Shown here: one piece after another, positions 29,890 through 38,608 of the stretch | How the letters are laid out: each line of letters starts with the position of its first letter | Position numbering within the stretch: position 1 is the first letter of the stretch | NCBI RefSeq assembly: GCF_001953885.1 | Contig: NZ_MQUS01000001.1 | Span: 186,001 to 250,000 of the forward strand | Origin: Streptomyces sp. IMTB 2501 | GTDB taxonomy: Bacteria; Actinomycetota; Actinomycetes; Streptomycetales; Streptomycetaceae | Length of the DNA stretch: 64,000 nucleotides | Direction: 5' to 3' | Notes under the pieces: model-generated | What the model was told of the DNA's origin: nothing | Database searches by the model: none | Seen by the model: the letters and a program-made list of their open reading frames with translations, nothing else | Made by a program: the position numbers and the translations under genes

Positions 29890-30809
29890 TGAGCGTCTGG
29901 CTGCCCACCGCGCCCTGTACCCCGGGCGCCTGTGTGGAGCCGGCCCCGGCCGCCGCGGCCGTGCCCCGGGCCGTACTGCGGCTGACCGCGGTCGTGGCCC
30001 TGGTCCTGGCCGGGGTCACGCTGACTCCGCTCGGTGGGAGGATCCCCGCCGAGTGGGTCGGACGGTGGTGCCGGGCGATCGTGCGCGCCATCGGGGTCCA
30101 GGTCCGGATCACCGGCGCCGCCGCGCCGTCCGGCGGACTGCTGCTGGTCGCCAACCATGTCTCGTGGCTGGACATCCCGCTGCTGACCGCCGTACGCCCG
30201 GCCCGGATGCTCGCCAAGACCGAGATCCGGCAGTGGCCGGTCGCGGGCGCCCTGGCCGCGCGCGGCGGAGCCCTGTTCATCGAGCGGGACCGGCTGCGCG
30301 CCCTGCCCGAGACGGTCGCCCGGATCGCCGAGGCGCTGCGCCAGGGCGCGGCCGTGGCCGCCTTCCCGGAGGGCAGCACCTGGTGCGGGCGGGCCCACGG
30401 CCGCTTCCACCGGGCCGTCTTCCAGGCCGCACTGGACGCGGGCGTACCTGTGCAGCCGGTGCGGCTCCGCTACACCCAGGAGGGCGGTACGGCCAGTACG
30501 GCCGCCGCGTTCGTCGGCGAGGACACCCTGCTCGCCTCCCTGTGGCGGGTGGCCCGTACCCGGGGCCTGGTCGCCGAGGTGGAGATACGGCCGGTGATCC
30601 AGCCGGGCACCCATCCTGACCGGCGTACCCTCGCTGCCGCGGCCCGGTCGATCGCCCCGGAGCCCGACTGGACCCACGCGGTGCTGGTGGCCGACGCCCA
30701 GGCGAGTCCCGGAAGGGGCGCGGGCTGTATCTCCCATGCGGCTACCGCCGCGCCGACGCGACCGGCCACGACGGCGCTGCGGACGACGGACGGCACTGCG
30801 CGGCGCTGA
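29889..30809 (+). CDS. olsA: OlsA-like 1-acyl-glycerol-phosphate/lyso-ornithine-lipid acyltransferase (306 aa)
   Basis: A PlsC-family O-acyltransferase, probably adding the second fatty acid to lyso-ornithine lipid. A membrane helix is at about 30-47. The catalytic motif NHVSWLD is at about 94-100, the substrate motif FIERDR follows, and FPEGST is the third block. The last 50 residues are low complexity (Ala, Thr, Arg). Coupling to olsB (shared base at 29889) supports the ols role over general phospholipid synthesis. It is convergent with the UvrA gene four bases away, so the two ends leave no room for a separate terminator. Confidence 0.87.
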   Translation: MSVWLPTAPCTPGACVEPAPAAAAVPRAVLRLTAVVALVLAGVTLTPLGGRIPAEWVGRWCRAIVRAIGVQVRITGAAAPSGGLLLVANHVSWLDIPLLTAVRPARMLAKTEIRQWPVAGALAARGGALFIERDRLRALPETVARIAEALRQGAAVAAFPEGSTWCGRAHGRFHRAVFQAALDAGVPVQPVRLRYTQEGGTASTAAAFVGEDTLLASLWRVARTRGLVAEVEIRPVIQPGTHPDRRTLAAAARSIAPEPDWTHAVLVADAQASPGRGAGCISHAATAAPTRPATTALRTTDGTARR

Positions 30810-30813
30810 CCAT

Positions 30814-33144
30814 TCAGGGCATGACCCGCGCCAAATAGGGCGCAGTCGCACTGCCCGCCGCCGAGGCGACCCGCTCCGGCGGACCGGAAGCGACGATCCG
30901 GCCGCCCCGGTCGCCGCCGCCGGGGCCCAGGTCGATGACCCAGTCGGCGCCCGCGACCACCGTCATGTCGTGCTCGACCACCACGACCGTGTGCCCGGCG
31001 TCGACCAGCCCGTGCAGCCGGTCCATCAGCACCTCCACATCCGCCGGGTGCAGCCCGGTCGTCGGCTCGTCCAGCAGATAGAGGGTGCGGCCGCGCCGGC
31101 CGCGCTGCAACTCGCTCGCCAGCTTGATCCGCTGGGCCTCGCCGCCGGACAGCTCGGTCGCCGGCTGCCCGAGCCGCAGATAGCCGAGGCCCACGTCGAG
31201 CAGGGTGCCCAGGCTCCGGGCGGCGGCCGGGACGTCGGCGAAGAACTCCGCCGCGCCCTCCACCGTCAGACCGAGCACCTCGGCGATGTTCCGGTCCCGG
31301 TACGACACCTGGAGCGTCTCCGGGTTGTAGCGGGCGCCGCCACAGTCCGGGCAGGGTGCGTAGGTGCTCGGCAGGAACAGCAGCTCGACGCTGACGAACC
31401 CCTCGCCCTGACAGGTCTCGCAGCGCCCTCCGGCCACGTTGAAGGAGAACCGGCCGACCCCGTACCCGCGCGTCCGTGCCTCCTCGGTGCCGGCGAACAC
31501 CTTGCGGACGACATCGAACAGGCCGGTGTAGGTGGCCAGATTGGAGCGCGGGGTCCGTCCGATCGGCCGCTGGTCGACCCGGACCAGCCGGTCCACGCCC
31601 GCCGACTCCTCCGTCAACTCACCGATCAGCGTGGACTTTCCGGAGCCGGATACCCCGGTGACGGCGGTGAACGCGCCCAGCGGGAACTCGGCCGTCACCT
31701 CGCGCAGGTTGTGCCGGGTCACCGGACCCACCGTCAACCAGCCGCAAGGCTCCCTGACTTCACGCGCCGGGCCGGGTGACTCGTCGAACAGGAAGGCCGC
31801 CGTGGCCGACTCCTCCACCGACGCCAGCTCGGCCGGCGGCCCGCTGTACAGCACGCGCCCGCCGTGCTCGCCCGCGCCGGGGCCGACGTCCACCAGCCAG
31901 TCGGCGCCGCGCACCACCTCCAGGTGATGCTCCACCACGAACACCGAGTTGCCCGCGGCTTTCAGCCGCGCCAGCACGGTCAGCAGCGCCTCGGTGTCCG
32001 CCGGGTGCAGTCCGGCGGAGGGCTCGTCCAGCACGTACACCACGCCGAACAGTCCGGAACGCAGCTGTGTGGCGAGCCGCAGCCGTTGCAGCTCACCCGC
32101 GGACAGGGTGGGCGTGGACCGGTCCAGGCTCAGATAACCGAGGCCCAGTTCGACCACGGGCGCGATCCGGGACTTCAGGTCCTCGGTGAGGACCCGGGTG
32201 GTCTCGTCGCGCCCGTCGAGCAGCACGGCGAGATCGGTCAGCGGCAGCGCGGCCAGTTCGGCGATGGTCCGGCCGCCGAAGGTCACCGCGAGCGCCTCGG
32301 GCCGCAGCCGGCTGCCTCCGCACACCGGGCAGGGCGCGCTGCTCAGGAATCGCTCCGCCTTCGCCCGCAGCGAGGCCGACTTGGTGTCCGCGAACGTCTT
32401 CAGCACATACCGGCGGGCACTCATGTACGTGCCCTGGTACGGCCGTTGGATGCGGTCGGCGTCACGGACGGGGTGGACGGTGACCACTGGCTGCTCGTCC
32501 GTGAACAGGATCCACTCCCGTGCCCCGGCGGGCAGCTCGCGCCAGGGCCGGTCCACGTCATGGCCGAGCGTGTCGAGGATGTCCCGCAGGTTCTTGCCCT
32601 GCCAGGCGCCCGGCCAGGCGGCGATGGCACCCTCGCGGATGGACAGCCCGGGATCCGGGACCAGCAACTCCTCGGTGGTGTCGTGCACTTGGCCCAGCCC
32701 GTGGCACTGAGGGCAGGCCCCGGCCGCCGTGTTCGGCGAGAACGCGTCCGACTCGAGCCGCTCCGCGCCCGCCGGATACTCCCCGGCGCGTGAGAACAGC
32801 ATGCGCAGGGAGTTGGAGAGATTGGTGACCGTGCCCACCGAGGAACGGGAGGTGGGGGCCGAGCGGCGTTGCTGCAGCGACACCGCCGGCGGCAGCCCGG
32901 TGATCTCGCCGACCTTCGGCGCCCCGACCTGATGGATCAGCCTGCGCGCATACGGCGCGACCGACTCGAAGTACCGCCGCTGCGCCTCGGCGTAGATCGT
33001 CCCGAACGCGAGGGACGACTTCCCCGAGCCGGAGACGCCGGTGAACACGGCCAGGACGTCGCGGGGGATGTCGACGTCGGCGCCTTTGAGATTGTGTTCG
33101 CGGGCGCCGCGGACGCGGACGTACTGGTCATGAGGGCTGTGCAT
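30814..33144 (-). CDS. UvrA-like ABC ATPase, class II paralogue (776 aa)
   Basis: A paralogue of the nucleotide-excision-repair damage sensor. It has two ABC modules with Walker A ([11 protein letters not shown] near 36 and [12 protein letters not shown] near 500) and signatures [15 protein letters not shown] and [17 protein letters not shown]. Zinc modules are [14 protein letters not shown] and CETCQGEG...[13 protein letters not shown]. At 776 residues it is about 200 shorter than UvrA, consistent with loss of the UvrB-binding insert as in UvrA2/DrrC-type proteins. Roles in damage tolerance or drug resistance are known in the group; which applies here is open. Confidence 0.9.
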   Translation of the reverse strand: MHSPHDQYVRVRGAREHNLKGADVDIPRDVLAVFTGVSGSGKSSLAFGTIYAEAQRRYFESVAPYARRLIHQVGAPKVGEITGLPPAVSLQQRRSAPTSRSSVGTVTNLSNSLRMLFSRAGEYPAGAERLESDAFSPNTAAGACPQCHGLGQVHDTTEELLVPDPGLSIREGAIAAWPGAWQGKNLRDILDTLGHDVDRPWRELPAGAREWILFTDEQPVVTVHPVRDADRIQRPYQGTYMSARRYVLKTFADTKSASLRAKAERFLSSAPCPVCGGSRLRPEALAVTFGGRTIAELAALPLTDLAVLLDGRDETTRVLTEDLKSRIAPVVELGLGYLSLDRSTPTLSAGELQRLRLATQLRSGLFGVVYVLDEPSAGLHPADTEALLTVLARLKAAGNSVFVVEHHLEVVRGADWLVDVGPGAGEHGGRVLYSGPPAELASVEESATAAFLFDESPGPAREVREPCGWLTVGPVTRHNLREVTAEFPLGAFTAVTGVSGSGKSTLIGELTEESAGVDRLVRVDQRPIGRTPRSNLATYTGLFDVVRKVFAGTEEARTRGYGVGRFSFNVAGGRCETCQGEGFVSVELLFLPSTYAPCPDCGGARYNPETLQVSYRDRNIAEVLGLTVEGAAEFFADVPAAARSLGTLLDVGLGYLRLGQPATELSGGEAQRIKLASELQRGRRGRTLYLLDEPTTGLHPADVEVLMDRLHGLVDAGHTVVVVEHDMTVVAGADWVIDLGPGGGDRGGRIVASGPPERVASAAGSATAPYLARVMP

Positions 33145-33176
33145 AGGCGCACAACTCTATCCGCGCCCGTGCGCTG

Positions 33177-33365
33177 CTACTGCGGAGGGTTGTCCTGGCG
33201 GTTCTCGTCGATGAACTCGTCCGCTTTCTGCTGCGCGGTGTCCACCTGGGAGCGGTACTTGCCCTGGGTCCGCTCGTCGATCGTGCCGCCCGCCTTGTCG
33301 ACGCCCGTCTTGGCCTGGTCCTCATGACCCTTGAGCATCTGCTTGAGCTTGTCCATCACGGACAT
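33177..33365 (-). CDS. Small MT0933-like antitoxin-family protein (62 aa)
   Basis: A short charged helical protein (MSVMDKLKQMLKGHEDQAKT, then VDKAGGTIDERTQGKYRSQV). It resembles the actinobacterial antitoxin family PF14013 (Rv0909/MT0933). The start at 33365 is set by GAGGAGGG six bases upstream. No toxin gene is adjacent, so an antitoxin role is doubtful. CsbD-like stress proteins have a similar composition and are the alternative. Confidence 0.7.
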   Translation of the reverse strand: MSVMDKLKQMLKGHEDQAKTGVDKAGGTIDERTQGKYRSQVDTAQQKADEFIDENRQDNPPQ

Positions 33366-33473
33366 GGCAGCCCTCCTCATCACTTGAGGCTTTCCCTCCC
33401 AGGGTCACCGTGACCGGCCGCGTTCGCATCTCGGGGCCCGCATCCGCGCCGCGAACGCTGCCCGGCGCAGGCC

Positions 33474-33725
33474 TCAGGGAATGGTGGTGCGTGTACGGCG
33501 GGCACGGTTCGCCTTCGTGTCGGCGGAGGACGCGGCGAGCAGGCGTTCCGCCACTGCGGCGGCCTCCGTGGCGTCGCGTTTGCCCATCAGTACGCAGAGT
33601 GTGTAGGCGGTGTCGTCGTACTGACGGCGGCGGAGTGGATTCGCCGGATTCCGCAGCAGGCGGGCCTGAGCGATCCGGTAGGCGCGCAGCGCCGTGGCGG
33701 CGGTTCTGAGGTCGGGCATCAGCAT
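33474..33725 (-). CDS. DUF5133-like small protein (83 aa)
   Basis: The N-terminus MLMPDLRT and the motif YDDTAYTLCVLMGKRDATEAAAVAERLLA match my memory of DUF5133 proteins, which are numerous in Streptomyces and of unknown function. The start at 33725 has GGAG six bases upstream, although the frame is open further. It has a basic C-terminal tail (KANRARRTRTTIP). No partner is evident. Confidence 0.7.
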   Translation of the reverse strand: MLMPDLRTAATALRAYRIAQARLLRNPANPLRRRQYDDTAYTLCVLMGKRDATEAAAVAERLLAASSADTKANRARRTRTTIP

Positions 33726-33849
33726 CTGCGTCTCCGTTCTCCCGCGCCGGCCCGGATCCGTCCGGATCCGTGATGTCTGTGGGCCGTGAGGGGCGGTTCG
33801 TGCGCCTCTCCATGGTGCGCGCCGGAGCCCGGCCGGGCGACTCGTCCGT

Positions 33850-34782
33850 TCAGGTGAGGTCGTCCAGACGCCGTTGTGCCGTGCGGAGGGAGCGGCGGCA
33901 GCGGCCCAGCCCCTTCCACGGGTCGCCGTACTTGTCGAGACGCTCACTCAGCGTGCGCAGTGTCCACCGGCGCGGGCCGAGGTCCGGGTCGTCGAGCTCG
34001 TCCCAGTGCAGCGGGGTGGCGACAGGAGCGTGCGGGCGGGCGCGTACGGCGTAGGGGGCGACCGAGGTCTGGGCGTAGGCGTTGCGCTGGGTGTCCAGGT
34101 AGAGGCGGCCCCGGCGCTTGTTCTTGCGCGGTTCGGTCGTCAGCCGGTCGCTGTGCCGTGCGGCGAGCAGGTCGGCGACGCGGCGCGCGAAGTGCCGCGC
34201 GGTGTCGAAGTCCGTGCGCCGGTCGAGCAGGACCAGCAGGTGCATGCCCCGCGATCCTGTCGTCATCAGAGCGGGGCGCAGCCCGAGTTCGGTGAGCAGA
34301 TCACCCAGGGTGCGGGCGCTCCACCGTACGGTCTCGAAGCCGTTCTCCCCGCCCTCGGGAGGATCGAGGTCGAAGACCAACCGGTCGGGGCAGTCCAGGC
34401 AGTTCGCGGGGCTCAGCCACGGATGCGGCGTGATGCACGCCTGGTTGGCCAGATAGACGAGGGTGGCCGTGTCGTCACACACCGCCATGGTGAGGCGGCC
34501 ATCCTCCTTGGGCACCTCGACGGTGCGGATCCAGTCGGGGAAATAGTCCGGAACATCCTTGTGGAAGAAGGACTTTCCCTGGTACCCGTCGGGGTACCGC
34601 TCCATCACCAGCGGCCGGCCCCTGAGATGCGTGAGCATCGGGCGGGCGACGGAGCGGTAGTAGTCGACCAGTTCGGCCTTGGTGATCCCGTCGTCCGGAA
34701 ACAGCTCCTTGTCCGGGTTCGACAACGACACCCGTCGACCGCCGACCCGGATCTGGTCCTTCGTCCTGGCCTCGGGACTCAT
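33850..34782 (-). CDS. LigD-type polymerase/primase domain protein (310 aa)
   Basis: A stand-alone archaeo-eukaryotic primase-like polymerase of bacterial non-homologous end joining. Key motifs are LVFDLDPPEG (catalytic Asp pair), TTGSRGMHLLVLLDRR (nucleotide-binding His) and the third Asp in TPLHWDELDD. The N-terminal part (VSLSNPDKELFPDDGITKAELVDYY) is typical of LigD-Pol. No ligase or phosphoesterase domain is attached; a separate LigD-type ligase gene lies at 38609-39649. It starts ten bases after the stop of a 56-aa membrane protein gene, so the two are likely co-translated. No Ku gene is in the window. Confidence 0.9.
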   Translation of the reverse strand: MSPEARTKDQIRVGGRRVSLSNPDKELFPDDGITKAELVDYYRSVARPMLTHLRGRPLVMERYPDGYQGKSFFHKDVPDYFPDWIRTVEVPKEDGRLTMAVCDDTATLVYLANQACITPHPWLSPANCLDCPDRLVFDLDPPEGGENGFETVRWSARTLGDLLTELGLRPALMTTGSRGMHLLVLLDRRTDFDTARHFARRVADLLAARHSDRLTTEPRKNKRRGRLYLDTQRNAYAQTSVAPYAVRARPHAPVATPLHWDELDDPDLGPRRWTLRTLSERLDKYGDPWKGLGRCRRSLRTAQRRLDDLT

Positions 34783-34792
34783 GACGGCGTTT

Positions 34793-34963
34793 TCACCACC
34801 GGTACCAGCGGCGCCTGGCCCCACCGACGGCCGCGCTGCGGAACAGGAAGCCCAGGAGCCACACGACGAACACCGCGAGAGCGATCCACCAGAGAATCTT
34901 CACCGCGAAGCCGACGCCGAAGAGCAGCAGCGCCAGCAGCAGGACCAGCAGGATGGCAAGCAT
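34793..34963 (-). CDS. Small hydrophobic membrane protein (56 aa)
   Basis: A short frame preceded by a perfect AGGAGG eight bases before the ATG at 34963. It encodes two hydrophobic helices (MLAILLVLLLALLLFGVGFA, then WWIALAVFVVWLLGFLF) and a basic tail ending GGARRRWYRW. Streptomyces carry many such short hydrophobic proteins of unknown function. Only ten bases separate its stop from the LigD polymerase start, so it heads that transcript. Easily missed because of its length. Confidence 0.78.
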   Translation of the reverse strand: MLAILLVLLLALLLFGVGFAVKILWWIALAVFVVWLLGFLFRSAAVGGARRRWYRW

Positions 34964-35051
34964 GTTCTGCACCTCCTGGCCTCCGAGTTTCCCCGAACGC
35001 GCGGATCAGACGTCTTTCCGGTGGACCGGACCGCCCGTTCCGGGACCGGGC

Positions 35052-35076
35052 GTGTACAGGATGCCTCCCTGGGTAC
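35052..35076 (+). promoter_or_regulatory. Sigma-B-type promoter for the DUF6328-rtcB operon
   Basis: GTGT-N15-GGGTAC matches the Streptomyces general-stress consensus GNNT-N14-16-GGGTAC/T exactly. It ends 39 bases before the GTG start at 35116, in the correct orientation. Confidence 0.7.
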
Positions 35077-35115
35077 CGGGACGGCGGGGGCGCAGCCGCT
35101 GATCCAGGAGGAGCC

Positions 35116-35616
35116 GTGACGGGCACCGAACGGGGTGGGGGCACCGCGCGCACCGGGCGTGACGAGACCGCGGAGGAGCGCGCCGACCGCAGATGGGGAG
35201 AGCTGATCCAGGAGGTCCGCGTCGCCCAGACGGGCGTGCAGATCCTCTTCGGCTTCCTGCTCACCGTCGTGTTCACACCGAGGTTCGCGCAGCTGGGCCG
35301 AACGGACCGGACGATCTACATCGTGACCATCGTCCTCGGCGCCGCGGCGACCGGGGCTCTGATCGGCCCGGTGTCCGTGCACCGGCTCGTCGCCGGACGA
35401 CGCGTGAAACCGCAGGCGGTCGTGTGGGCGGCCCGGCTGACCCTGGTCGGCCTGGTCCTGCTGCTCGCCACGACGACCTCCGCGCTCCTGCTCGTCCTCA
35501 GGGTCGCGACCCACGACAGCTCCGTGCTCTGGCTGGTCGCCGCGGTGCTGGCCTGGTACCTGCTGTGCTGGTTCGCCTGGCCCCTGTGGACGCGGCGCCG
35601 GCACACGACCAGGTGA
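35116..35616 (+). CDS. DUF6328-family membrane protein (166 aa)
   Basis: A conserved actinobacterial membrane protein of unknown function. A charged N-terminus is followed by the family-like stretch WGELIQEVRVAQTGVQILFGFLL. About four helices lie at 42-55, 68-88, 105-128 and 133-155. The GTG start at 35116 has AGGAGGAG directly upstream. It is the first gene of a likely two-gene operon with rtcB (15-base gap) and is preceded by a sigma-B-type promoter. Confidence 0.8.
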   Translation: MTGTERGGGTARTGRDETAEERADRRWGELIQEVRVAQTGVQILFGFLLTVVFTPRFAQLGRTDRTIYIVTIVLGAAATGALIGPVSVHRLVAGRRVKPQAVVWAARLTLVGLVLLLATTTSALLLVLRVATHDSSVLWLVAAVLAWYLLCWFAWPLWTRRRHTTR

Positions 35617-35631
35617 CCGCGGGAGGATGTC

Positions 35632-37044
35632 ATGGAACTGGTCGAGGAGCGGCCCTACCGCTTCCGCATCGAACGACACGGGGACATGCGGGTGCCGGGC
35701 ATGGTGTTCGCCTCCCGGCAGTTGCTGAAGGACGCCGAGAAGTCGCTGGAGCAGGTGGTTCACGTGGCCACGCTGCCCGGAATCGTCGGCGCCTCGTACG
35801 CCATGCCGGACATCCACTGGGGCTACGGCTTCCCCATCGGCGGTGTGGCGGCGACCGACGTGGACGAGGGGGGCGTGGTCTCGCCCGGCGGGGTCGGCTT
35901 CGACATCTCCTGCGGGGTACGGCTGCTGGCCGCAGACTGCGACCGTGCGGAGCTGCGGCCCGCCCTGCCCGCGGTCATGGACGGCCTGGACAGGGCGATC
36001 CCGCGCGGGGCCGGGCCCGGTGGGGTGTGGCGGCTGGACGGGCCCCGGCAGCTGGAGCGGATCCTTGAGGGCGGATCCCGCTACGCGGTGGAGCAGGGGC
36101 ACGGTGAGGAGCGCGACCTGGTCCGCTGCGAGGACGGCGGGGCGGTCGCCGACGCGGACGTGACCCGGGTCGGCCGGCGGGCGCGCGAGCGCGGCCTCGG
36201 GCAGGTCGGCAGCCTCGGCTCCGCCAACCACTTCCTGGAGGTGCAGCAGGTCGCCCGCGTGTACGACGAGCGGGCCGCGGCCGCGTTCGGGCTGGCCGAG
36301 GGCCAGGTGTGCGTGATGATCCACTGCGGCTCGCGCGGCCTCGGACACCAGATCTGCACCGATCACGTGCGGGAGATGGGCCGCGCCATGGCCCGCTACG
36401 GCATCACGGTGCCGGACCGGCAGCTGGCCTGCACACCCGTGGACTCGCCCGAGGGGCGCGCGTACCTCGGTGCCATGGCGGCGGCCGCCAACTACGGGCG
36501 CGCCAACCGCCAGCTGCTCACCGACGCGGCACGCCGGGTCTTCGAACGGGCCGCGGGAGTCCGGCTGTCGCTGGTGTACGACGTCTCGCACAACCTCGCC
36601 AAGATCGAGACCCATCCCGTGGACGGGACACGCCGCCGGCTGTGCGTCCACCGCAAGGGCGCCACCCGCGCCTTCCCGCCCGGCCATCCCGATCTGCCCC
36701 GCGACCTGAGCGGAGTGGGGCAGCCGGTGCTGATCCCCGGCACCATGGGCACGGCCTCGTACGTCCTCGCCGGAGTGCCCGGCGGGGGCGCCTTCGCCTC
36801 CACCTGCCACGGCGCGGGCCGCACGATGAGCCGCCACGAGGCCGTGCGCACCATCACCGACACGCAACTGCGGGCCAGGCTGGAACGGGACGGCATCGCG
36901 GCACGCCCGCTGTCCTGGCGCGGCCTGCCCGAGGAGGCGCCGGAGGCCTACAAGGACGTCGACGCGGTGGTCACCGTCGCCGAGGAGGCGGGGCTGTGCG
37001 GCAGGGTGGCCCGGCTGGTTCCGCTCGGCGTGGTCAAAGGGTGA
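35632..37044 (+). CDS. rtcB: RtcB 3'-phosphate/5'-OH RNA ligase (470 aa)
   Basis: Joins RNA 3'-phosphate or 2',3'-cyclic phosphate ends to 5'-OH ends using GTP and manganese. Metal and catalytic motifs are complete: [13 protein letters not shown] (Asp91, Cys94), [52 protein letters not shown] and the guanylated-histidine block STCHGAGR. The length is typical. It follows DUF6328 in an apparent stress operon. The RtcB cofactor archease is encoded convergently just downstream. The RNA substrate in Streptomyces is not known from sequence. Confidence 0.95.
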   Translation: MELVEERPYRFRIERHGDMRVPGMVFASRQLLKDAEKSLEQVVHVATLPGIVGASYAMPDIHWGYGFPIGGVAATDVDEGGVVSPGGVGFDISCGVRLLAADCDRAELRPALPAVMDGLDRAIPRGAGPGGVWRLDGPRQLERILEGGSRYAVEQGHGEERDLVRCEDGGAVADADVTRVGRRARERGLGQVGSLGSANHFLEVQQVARVYDERAAAAFGLAEGQVCVMIHCGSRGLGHQICTDHVREMGRAMARYGITVPDRQLACTPVDSPEGRAYLGAMAAAANYGRANRQLLTDAARRVFERAAGVRLSLVYDVSHNLAKIETHPVDGTRRRLCVHRKGATRAFPPGHPDLPRDLSGVGQPVLIPGTMGTASYVLAGVPGGGAFASTCHGAGRTMSRHEAVRTITDTQLRARLERDGIAARPLSWRGLPEEAPEAYKDVDAVVTVAEEAGLCGRVARLVPLGVVKG

Positions 37045-37132
37045 CACGGGGACGTGATCAGGGGGGACACGGGAGACCGTCAACCGGCCTCGGCGTCACC
37101 GCTCATACCGCCACCAGTCATACCGTCACCGC

Positions 37133-37597
37133 TCATACGTCGACGGTCACTCCGCAGGACCAGCCGTACGGGTCGGGCCCGATGTGCAGCCGATGCCATG
37201 ACACGCCTTTGGGCGGGGCCCCGGTGACCTCCACCGTGGCGAGTCCTGCGACCGACAGCCGGATGCCGAGACCGTCGCCGACCGCCTCCGCCTCCACGTC
37301 GACGGGCACCTCACCGCGCACTTCCAGGCGGTAGACCACCTCGTCCAGGAGGGTCGCCAGCAGCTCCTCGTCGCTCGACTCGGCCAGTTCCAGGCGCTCC
37401 ACGGCGGTGGGCCGTACCCCGGAGAGGTCGGCGAAACACTCCACCAGCCCCAGGACCGCCTCCGCGAGGCACCGCTCGCGGCTCGGCCCCCATGCCTCGA
37501 TCCCCACATCCGCCGTGTGCGGCACCGCCCGATGGCCGGCGGTGCCCTGCCGCCGCGCCAGCAGTTCGTCGCCCGTGTCGCCGACCATGCCCACCAT
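37133..37597 (-). CDS. Archease, RtcB activator (154 aa)
   Basis: Archease speeds RtcB guanylation and turnover. The family hallmarks are RAVPHTADVGIEAWG near residues 23-37 (metal-binding Asp), LLDEVVYRLEV in the middle and SWHRLHIGPDPYGWSCGVTVDV with the conserved C-terminal Asp. It lies next to rtcB but on the opposite strand, facing it, so the pair must be regulated separately. No strong ribosome-binding site is seen; a second ATG three codons later is possible. Confidence 0.9.
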   Translation of the reverse strand: MVGMVGDTGDELLARRQGTAGHRAVPHTADVGIEAWGPSRERCLAEAVLGLVECFADLSGVRPTAVERLELAESSDEELLATLLDEVVYRLEVRGEVPVDVEAEAVGDGLGIRLSVAGLATVEVTGAPPKGVSWHRLHIGPDPYGWSCGVTVDV

Positions 37598-37656
37598 GTG
37601 CCCATTTCACGGACCCGCACACCACCTCGGCGGGATACGGGTGCGCCAGCGCCGGC

Positions 37657-38076
37657 CTACCGGTTCGGCCGCGCGGCGCTGATGTCGGCGAGTGCCGAGT
37701 GCGGATCCCGTTCGACGGCCAGGTCGCCCAGGCTGAGCGCCCCGACCAGCCGGTCGTCGTCGATGACCGGCAGCCGCCGCAGGGTGTGTTCCCGCATCAG
37801 GCGGATCGCCTCGTCGACCGGGTCCTGCGACGAACAGGTGACCATGTCCCTGCTGCACACCTGCCCCACCACCGTCAGCGTGGGGTCACGCTCGTCGGCG
37901 AGGGCCCGGATCACCAGATCGCGGTCCGTCACCAGACCGCAGACGTGCTCGCCCTCCGTGACGATGACATCGCCGATACCCTTCTGCCGCATGAGCCGCG
38001 CCACCTCGGTGAGGGGAGTCTTCTCGGACACCGTCACCGGATCCTGCGTCATGATCTCCCGCACGTACCGAGTCAT
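37657..38076 (-). CDS. Tandem CBS-domain protein (139 aa)
   Basis: Two CBS motifs make one Bateman module: residues 5-60 (VREIMTQDPVTVSEKTPLTEVARLM, then GDVIVTEGEHVCGLVTDRDLVIRAL) and 72-130 (VCSRDMVTCSSQDPVDEAIRLM, then RRLPVIDDDRLVGALSLGDLA). Such proteins sense adenine nucleotides. The start at 38076 has GGAGG ten bases upstream. A sigma-B-type promoter is found 63 bases before it, suggesting general-stress induction. Confidence 0.9.
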   Translation of the reverse strand: MTRYVREIMTQDPVTVSEKTPLTEVARLMRQKGIGDVIVTEGEHVCGLVTDRDLVIRALADERDPTLTVVGQVCSRDMVTCSSQDPVDEAIRLMREHTLRRLPVIDDDRLVGALSLGDLAVERDPHSALADISAARPNR

Positions 38077-38138
38077 GGCCGAGCCACCTCCGTCCGCCGT
38101 GCGCGACGAGCGCCGAAGAAACCTTGCGCATTCGCCGG

Positions 38139-38163
38139 GTACCCGTGGACGCGACCCCGACGC
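38139..38163 (-). promoter_or_regulatory. Sigma-B-type promoter for the CBS protein gene
   Basis: On the minus strand the sequence reads GCGT-N15-GGGTAC (GGGTAC at 38139-38144), a full match to the general-stress consensus, facing the CBS gene. Confidence 0.6.
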
Positions 38164-38233
38164 CCGTCGTCCCGGCAGAGCGGTTCGGCGGCGCGCGCGG
38201 GCCACGCGCGCCGGACGAAGCGACACGCGGGTG

Positions 38234-38524
38234 TCAGGCCCGGGTGCCGGGTCCCATCATCGGGCCGACCGTGGTACGACGGTGTGCCTTGCGCGGACGC
38301 GGGCTCCTGCGATGGTGTGCCGCTCCGCTCGCCATGGCCAGGCCCAGACAGAAGATGAGAGCCAGTGCGAGGCCGGAGCAGAAGAGTCCGAGCGGGCTGA
38401 GCGTGGCGATGTGGTGGCCGAGGACCGACACGCCGTACTGCGGACCGCCGGACAGGTTGCCCGCGATCGCCAGGCCCGTGAAGGCGCCCGTGGCCGCGAG
38501 GAGAAGCAGTCCGAGGAACAGCAT
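38234..38524 (-). CDS. Small two-helix membrane protein (96 aa)
   Basis: No named family. Two helices (about 2-22, LFLGLLLLAATGAFTGLAI, and 44-66, LGLFCSGLALALIFCLGLA) are followed by a basic, His-rich tail. Two ATG codons compete: GAGGAG touches the one at 38533 but sits nine bases before the one at 38524, which favours the shorter form. Upstream, GTGT-N15-AGGTAC is one mismatch from the sigma-B consensus. Confidence 0.7.
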   Translation of the reverse strand: MLFLGLLLLAATGAFTGLAIAGNLSGGPQYGVSVLGHHIATLSPLGLFCSGLALALIFCLGLAMASGAAHHRRSPRPRKAHRRTTVGPMMGPGTRA

Positions 38525-38608
38525 CCGATTCATCTCCTCAAGAAGACGTCTGTCACTCCGAGTACCTACGACACGGCGGATTACACGGCGCCCGCCCCGT
38601 CCCGGCGC

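Noticed and set aside
34900..37083. 727-codon antisense frame over rtcB
   Set aside because: Shadow frame. Only a separate 56-aa gene in another frame at 34793-34963 is supported there.
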